Source: Kibdelosporangium persicum
GTDB taxonomy: Bacteria; Actinomycetota; Actinomycetes; Mycobacteriales; Pseudonocardiaceae
Direction of reading: 5' to 3'
Assembly (NCBI RefSeq): GCF_013280595.1
Contig: NZ_JAAATY010000006.1
Coordinates: 1 to 64,000, forward strand
DNA length: 64,000 bases
In this document: positions 61,309-64,000 of the stretch, one piece after another
Layout of the letters: each line of letters opens with the position of its first letter
Numbering within the stretch: the first letter of the stretch is position 1
Translations under genes and position numbers: made by a program
The notes under the pieces: generated by a model
Database searches by the model: none
Seen by the model: the letters and a program-made list of their open reading frames with translations, nothing else
Told to the model about the DNA's origin: nothing

Positions 61309-62157
61309 ATGACCACTGTCCAGTCCACCGAGGGACCGGTGCTACGCAGCGACTACCAGCGCTCCATCGCCGCGTACTGGAACAAGGAGAACGATCCGGT
61401 CAACATCAGGCTGGGCGAGATCGACGGTCTGTACCACCACCACTACGGCATCGGCGACTACGACCCGTCCGTGCTGCGGGCCGGCGACCAGGCCATCATC
61501 GCGGAGATGCACCGCCTGGAGACCGCGCAGGCGAACGTGCTGCTCGACCACCTGGGTGACATCCAGCCGGCGGACCGGTTGATGGACGCGGGGTCCGGCC
61601 GTGGCGGCACCAGTTTCATGGCCAACCAACGATTTGGCTGCCAGGTCGACGGCGTGAGCATCGCCGAGCAGCAGGTCACGTTCGCCAACGACCAAGCACG
61701 GCAACGCAAGGTGGACGACCGCGTGCGGTTCCACTTCCGCAACATGCTGGACACCGGGTTCGGCACCGGTTCGATGCGGGGCGTCTGGACCAACGAGACG
61801 ACGATGTACGTCGACCTGCACGTACTGTTCCGCGAGTTCGCACGGCTGCTGGAGTACGGCGGCCGGTACGTGTGCATCACCGGGTGCTACAACGACGTGA
61901 CCGGCGGGCGTTCCCGCGCGGTGAGCCAGATCGACCAGCACTACATCTGCAACATCCACCCGCGCAGCGAATACTTCAAAGCCCTGTCGGACAACGGGTT
62001 CGTGCCGATCACCGTGGTCGACCTGACCCCGGCGACGATCCCGTACTGGGAACTGCGGGCGCGGTCCTCGGTCGCGACGGGCATCGAGGACACGTTTCTC
62101 ACCGCGTACAAGGAAGGCAGCTTCCACTACCTGTTGATCGCGGCCGACCGAACCTGA
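61309..62157 (+). CDS. geranyl diphosphate 2-C-methyltransferase
   Basis: SAM-dependent enzyme of 282 residues that methylates geranyl diphosphate at C2, the first step of 2-methylisoborneol biosynthesis. The SAM motif I is LMDAGSGRGGTSFMA (about 90-104). Characteristic parts are IDGLYHHHYGIGDYD near the start and FHFRNMLDTGFGTGSMRGVW. AGAGGAG lies upstream of the ATG. It is followed by the synthase gene after 16 bp. The cyclic-nucleotide-binding (EshA-like) gene often found with this pair is not next to it. Confidence 0.95.
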   Translation: MTTVQSTEGPVLRSDYQRSIAAYWNKENDPVNIRLGEIDGLYHHHYGIGDYDPSVLRAGDQAIIAEMHRLETAQANVLLDHLGDIQPADRLMDAGSGRGGTSFMANQRFGCQVDGVSIAEQQVTFANDQARQRKVDDRVRFHFRNMLDTGFGTGSMRGVWTNETTMYVDLHVLFREFARLLEYGGRYVCITGCYNDVTGGRSRAVSQIDQHYICNIHPRSEYFKALSDNGFVPITVVDLTPATIPYWELRARSSVATGIEDTFLTAYKEGSFHYLLIAADRT

Positions 62158-62173
62158 CCACCGGGGACACCAG

Positions 62174-63247
62174 ATGACGGATATCCTTTTCGGACCGTCC
62201 GGCCTGGGCACGTCGGCCGCGCGCATGGCGTCCCGGCGAGATCCGGCCTACGCGGAACGGCAATGGGGTGACGGAACCGCCCCGCCGTTGTACACGCCGG
62301 TCGTGGAACGCGTGAACGAACCCCTCGCCGAGGAGGTGAACCGGCGGCTGGTGACCTGGGCGGGGGAGTGCGGGTTCGACGGGGAGAACCTCGAACTGCT
62401 CGGCAGGGCCGGTTTCGGCAAACTGGCCATGCTGGCCCACCCGGATTCCGACGACCCGGACCACCTGCTGGTGGCGGCCCAGATGAACGCCGCATGGTGG
62501 GCCGCGGACGACCTCTACGCCGACGACAGCGAAATGGGCGCCGTACCAACGGAACTACCCCCTCGGCTCGCGTTGGTGATGGCGGCCATGGACCCCGTCG
62601 CACCGGCAGGGGAATTCACGGCCTCGCTGGAGGAGGCACTCCGGTCGGACCCGATCCTGGTGGCACTGCGCTCAGGCGTGGAACACATCGCCCGGCACGG
62701 TTCGGCGGCGCAGATCCAACGGGTGTGCTACTCGACGTTCGCGATGTTCGTCAGCTGGAACGCCTACGCCGCTTGGCGATACACCGGGTCGTACCCGCCG
62801 GCTTGGGAGTACCTGGCGGCGCGCCAACACGACAGCTTCTACACGTCGATGACCCTGATCGACATTGTCGGCGGCTACGAACTACCCGCGCCGATCTTCT
62901 ACGACCCCCGCGTGCGCCGCGCGGCCACGCAGGCAGGCACCGCGACAGTACTGGTCAACGACCTGCACTCGGTGGCGAAGGATGCGGCTGACGAAAAACC
63001 CGTCTGCAACATGGTTCTGCAGATCGCCGCGGACCGGGACTGCTCGATCCAGGAGGCGACCGAGGCGACCGTCGAGTTGCACAACACCATCGTCCGGGAC
63101 TTCGAGGCAGGCCACCGTAACCTGCGGGCCGTGCCCTCGTTGGAGCTACAGCGGTTCCTGCGCGGGCTTCGCGCCTGGATGGGCGGCGGTTTCGAGTGGC
63201 ATGCGACAAATCCCCGTTACTTCAGCACATCCGGGGAACTCGGCTGA
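62174..63247 (+). CDS. 2-methylisoborneol synthase
   Basis: Terpene cyclase of 357 residues that turns 2-methyl-GPP into the earthy odorant 2-methylisoborneol. The Asp-rich Mg2+ motif is DDLYADD (112-118) and the second metal motif is NDLHSVAKD (262-270); NPRYFS near the end fits the RY pair. It lacks the Pro-rich N-terminal extension of about 80-100 residues in the Streptomyces coelicolor protein (about 440 residues), which is dispensable in some relatives. It forms an operon with the methyltransferase and ends at a 17-bp stem-loop. Confidence 0.96.
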   Translation: MTDILFGPSGLGTSAARMASRRDPAYAERQWGDGTAPPLYTPVVERVNEPLAEEVNRRLVTWAGECGFDGENLELLGRAGFGKLAMLAHPDSDDPDHLLVAAQMNAAWWAADDLYADDSEMGAVPTELPPRLALVMAAMDPVAPAGEFTASLEEALRSDPILVALRSGVEHIARHGSAAQIQRVCYSTFAMFVSWNAYAAWRYTGSYPPAWEYLAARQHDSFYTSMTLIDIVGGYELPAPIFYDPRVRRAATQAGTATVLVNDLHSVAKDAADEKPVCNMVLQIAADRDCSIQEATEATVELHNTIVRDFEAGHRNLRAVPSLELQRFLRGLRAWMGGGFEWHATNPRYFSTSGELG

Positions 63248-63261
63248 GTGATCCGAAGAAC

Positions 63262-63302
63262 AACGAGTGCCACGGCGTACAGGGGACGCCGTGGCACTCG
63301 TT
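63262..63302. terminator. strong terminator after the 2-MIB operon
   Basis: Perfect 17-bp inverted repeat: AACGAGTGCCACGGCGT (63262-63278) and ACGCCGTGGCACTCGTT (63286-63302) with loop ACAGGGG. It is 14 bp after the synthase stop and just before the end of a convergent small gene, so it serves both directions. Confidence 0.9.
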
Positions 63303-63306
63303 TCGC

Positions 63307-63609
63307 TCACCTGACTTCGGGCTGCTTCACGACGATGCTGCCGCCAGACGGGAAGCCGTCAATACGGGAGACGTACGGCTGTCGTGTCCATGGGCCCCTC
63401 TCTGTTGAGCAGGTGACTCGGCAGTAGTCGACGACGACCCGGTACTCGCCGTACTCACAGATGGCCTCTGCCCATGTGTGCCCGTCGGAGTCCGTGGCAC
63501 ACAACACCTCGGCCTTGGCCACTCCAGCCGTCGCGTTGCCCGCGCCGGTGAGGCTGAACGCCGCCAACGCGACCCCGGACGCCGCCAGCACTCGCTTGAA
63601 TCCCCGCAT
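63307..63609 (-). CDS. small secreted protein
   Basis: Exported protein of 100 residues with a signal peptide of about 28 residues (ASGVALAAFSLTGAGNATAG). The mature part has four Cys (for example CATDSDGHTWAEAICEYGEY and CRVTC), likely two disulfides, giving a small stable fold. ATG at 63609 with AGAGGATCGAGC upstream. No family recognised. Expected outside the cell. Confidence 0.7.
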   Translation of the reverse strand: MRGFKRVLAASGVALAAFSLTGAGNATAGVAKAEVLCATDSDGHTWAEAICEYGEYRVVVDYCRVTCSTERGPWTRQPYVSRIDGFPSGGSIVVKQPEVR

Positions 63610-63838
63610 GCTCGATCCTCTCCGTGATGGCCGGGTCACCCCGGCCCGGGATCGATCGTGGCAAAGATTCACGACCTGTGGCGAAAACCGGAAAGTGCTT
63701 CAGCCACAGCTGAAACCGCCTACGCAAGGGCGTGTGGCGGCTCTTGCCTTCCGCGTTCCAGTGCGAACTCGGGGTGCTGGGGCGGGAAAACGTGGTGGTG
63801 CTTCGTGGTGACTCTGACTAGCCTCTGGTGCGAATACT

Positions 63839-63850
63839 TACCACGTGGTA
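63839..63850. promoter_or_regulatory. 12-bp palindrome upstream of the sugar isomerase gene
   Basis: TACCACGTGGTA, a perfect palindrome with a G-box-like CACGTG core, 6 bp before the LacI-type site. It may be a second operator in the promoter of the gene at 63901. Confidence 0.4.
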
Positions 63851-63855
63851 GAAAT

Positions 63856-63873
63856 TGTGAGAGCGCTTCCACA
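63856..63873. promoter_or_regulatory. LacI-type operator upstream of the sugar isomerase gene
   Basis: TGTGAGAGCGCTTCCACA, an 18-bp near-palindrome (one mismatched pair) with the central CG of LacI-family sites. It is 27 bp before the start at 63901 and shares GAGAGCGCT with the site at 17887-17900. Confidence 0.75.
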
Positions 63874-63900
63874 GTCAACGATGCCAGGGGAGTCGGAGTG

Positions 63901-64000
63901 ATGAATGTTTCCGTGCAGCTGTACTCCGTCCGTGACGAGTTCGCCGAGCAGCCCGCCGAGGTCCTCCGCCGCCTCGCGGGAATCGGGTTCACCCAGGTCG
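63901..64000 (+). CDS. sugar phosphate isomerase/epimerase, start only
   Basis: The first 33 codons from the ATG at 63901 read MNVSVQLYSVRDEFAEQPAE and then VLRRLAGIGFTQV. This is the usual opening of xylose isomerase-like TIM-barrel proteins (sugar phosphate isomerases/epimerases). The gene runs off the window. A LacI-type operator upstream suggests control by a sugar. Confidence 0.8.
   Translation, partial: MNVSVQLYSVRDEFAEQPAEVLRRLAGIGFTQV

Overview
This is a high-GC actinobacterial chromosome segment. The weak or absent ribosome sites, frequent GTG starts, ATGA-coupled operons, an F420-type reductase family protein, a SCO4848-type membrane protein and a 2-methylisoborneol (2-MIB) gene pair all point to a soil, probably filamentous, actinomycete. 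A member of the Pseudonocardiaceae is my best guess, but that is inference from gene content only. No rRNA, CRISPR array or secondary-metabolite megasynthase is present. One tRNA gene, tRNA-Leu(GAG), was found.

Left end (1-2251): three overlapping minus-strand genes (AbrB-like regulator, tyrosine recombinase, HTH protein) sit just 3' of the tRNA-Leu gene. This looks like the integrase end of an integrated element that continues beyond the window. 2.3-5.1 kb holds an M20 peptidase, a DUF6010 membrane protein and a secreted M15 D-Ala-D-Ala peptidase. 5.3-11.0 kb is a divergent catabolic island: a CaiB-type CoA-transferase and a citryl-CoA lyase-like protein on one side, and an intradiol (hydroxyquinol-type) dioxygenase, a DoxX protein, an amidohydrolase and an IclR regulator on the other, with three inverted repeats in the shared promoter region. 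11-16 kb carries thioredoxin, a frameshifted LuxR-type regulator, a small secreted protein, TetR/deazaflavin-reductase and NmrA/AraC divergent pairs, and a short alpha/beta-hydrolase relic.

16-32 kb is rich in sugar and peptide use: a secreted glycosidase with a C-terminal F5/8-type domain, a prolyl oligopeptidase, LysR and DJ-1/PfpI genes, a LacI-controlled sugar ABC operon lacking its own ATPase and preceded by a perfect 24-bp palindrome, a YczE/MocR divergent pair, a ManD-type dehydratase whose start codon is out of frame, and a two-component system beside a MacB-like ABC exporter. 34.8-45.5 kb has a secreted neutral ceramidase, a flavin-pocket protein, a HAD relic, a PaoABC-like molybdenum hydroxylase operon, a second two-component system, and a VOC dioxygenase/MarR pair.

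45.8-61 kb contains a DivIVA-like coiled-coil protein, a 160-bp MITE-like element with CTAG target duplications, a DUF2461 gene, a 1236-residue HTH-STAND-transmembrane-WD40 protein, a 33-residue membrane protein, a cation/proton antiporter, a repeat-rich secreted protein with PhoD phosphatase, small proteins, a polyproline lipoprotein, an S4 RNA-binding protein, and a PIG-L deacetylase fused to a propeller-like domain. The right end (61.1-64 kb) has the GPP methyltransferase and 2-MIB synthase genes followed by a strong terminator, a small secreted protein and the start of a sugar isomerase.

The most distinctive unexplained structure is a dispersed palindrome (CCTCGTGAGTG arms around a GTTCTAAC core) present three times, at about 11.5, 34.8 and 61.1 kb.
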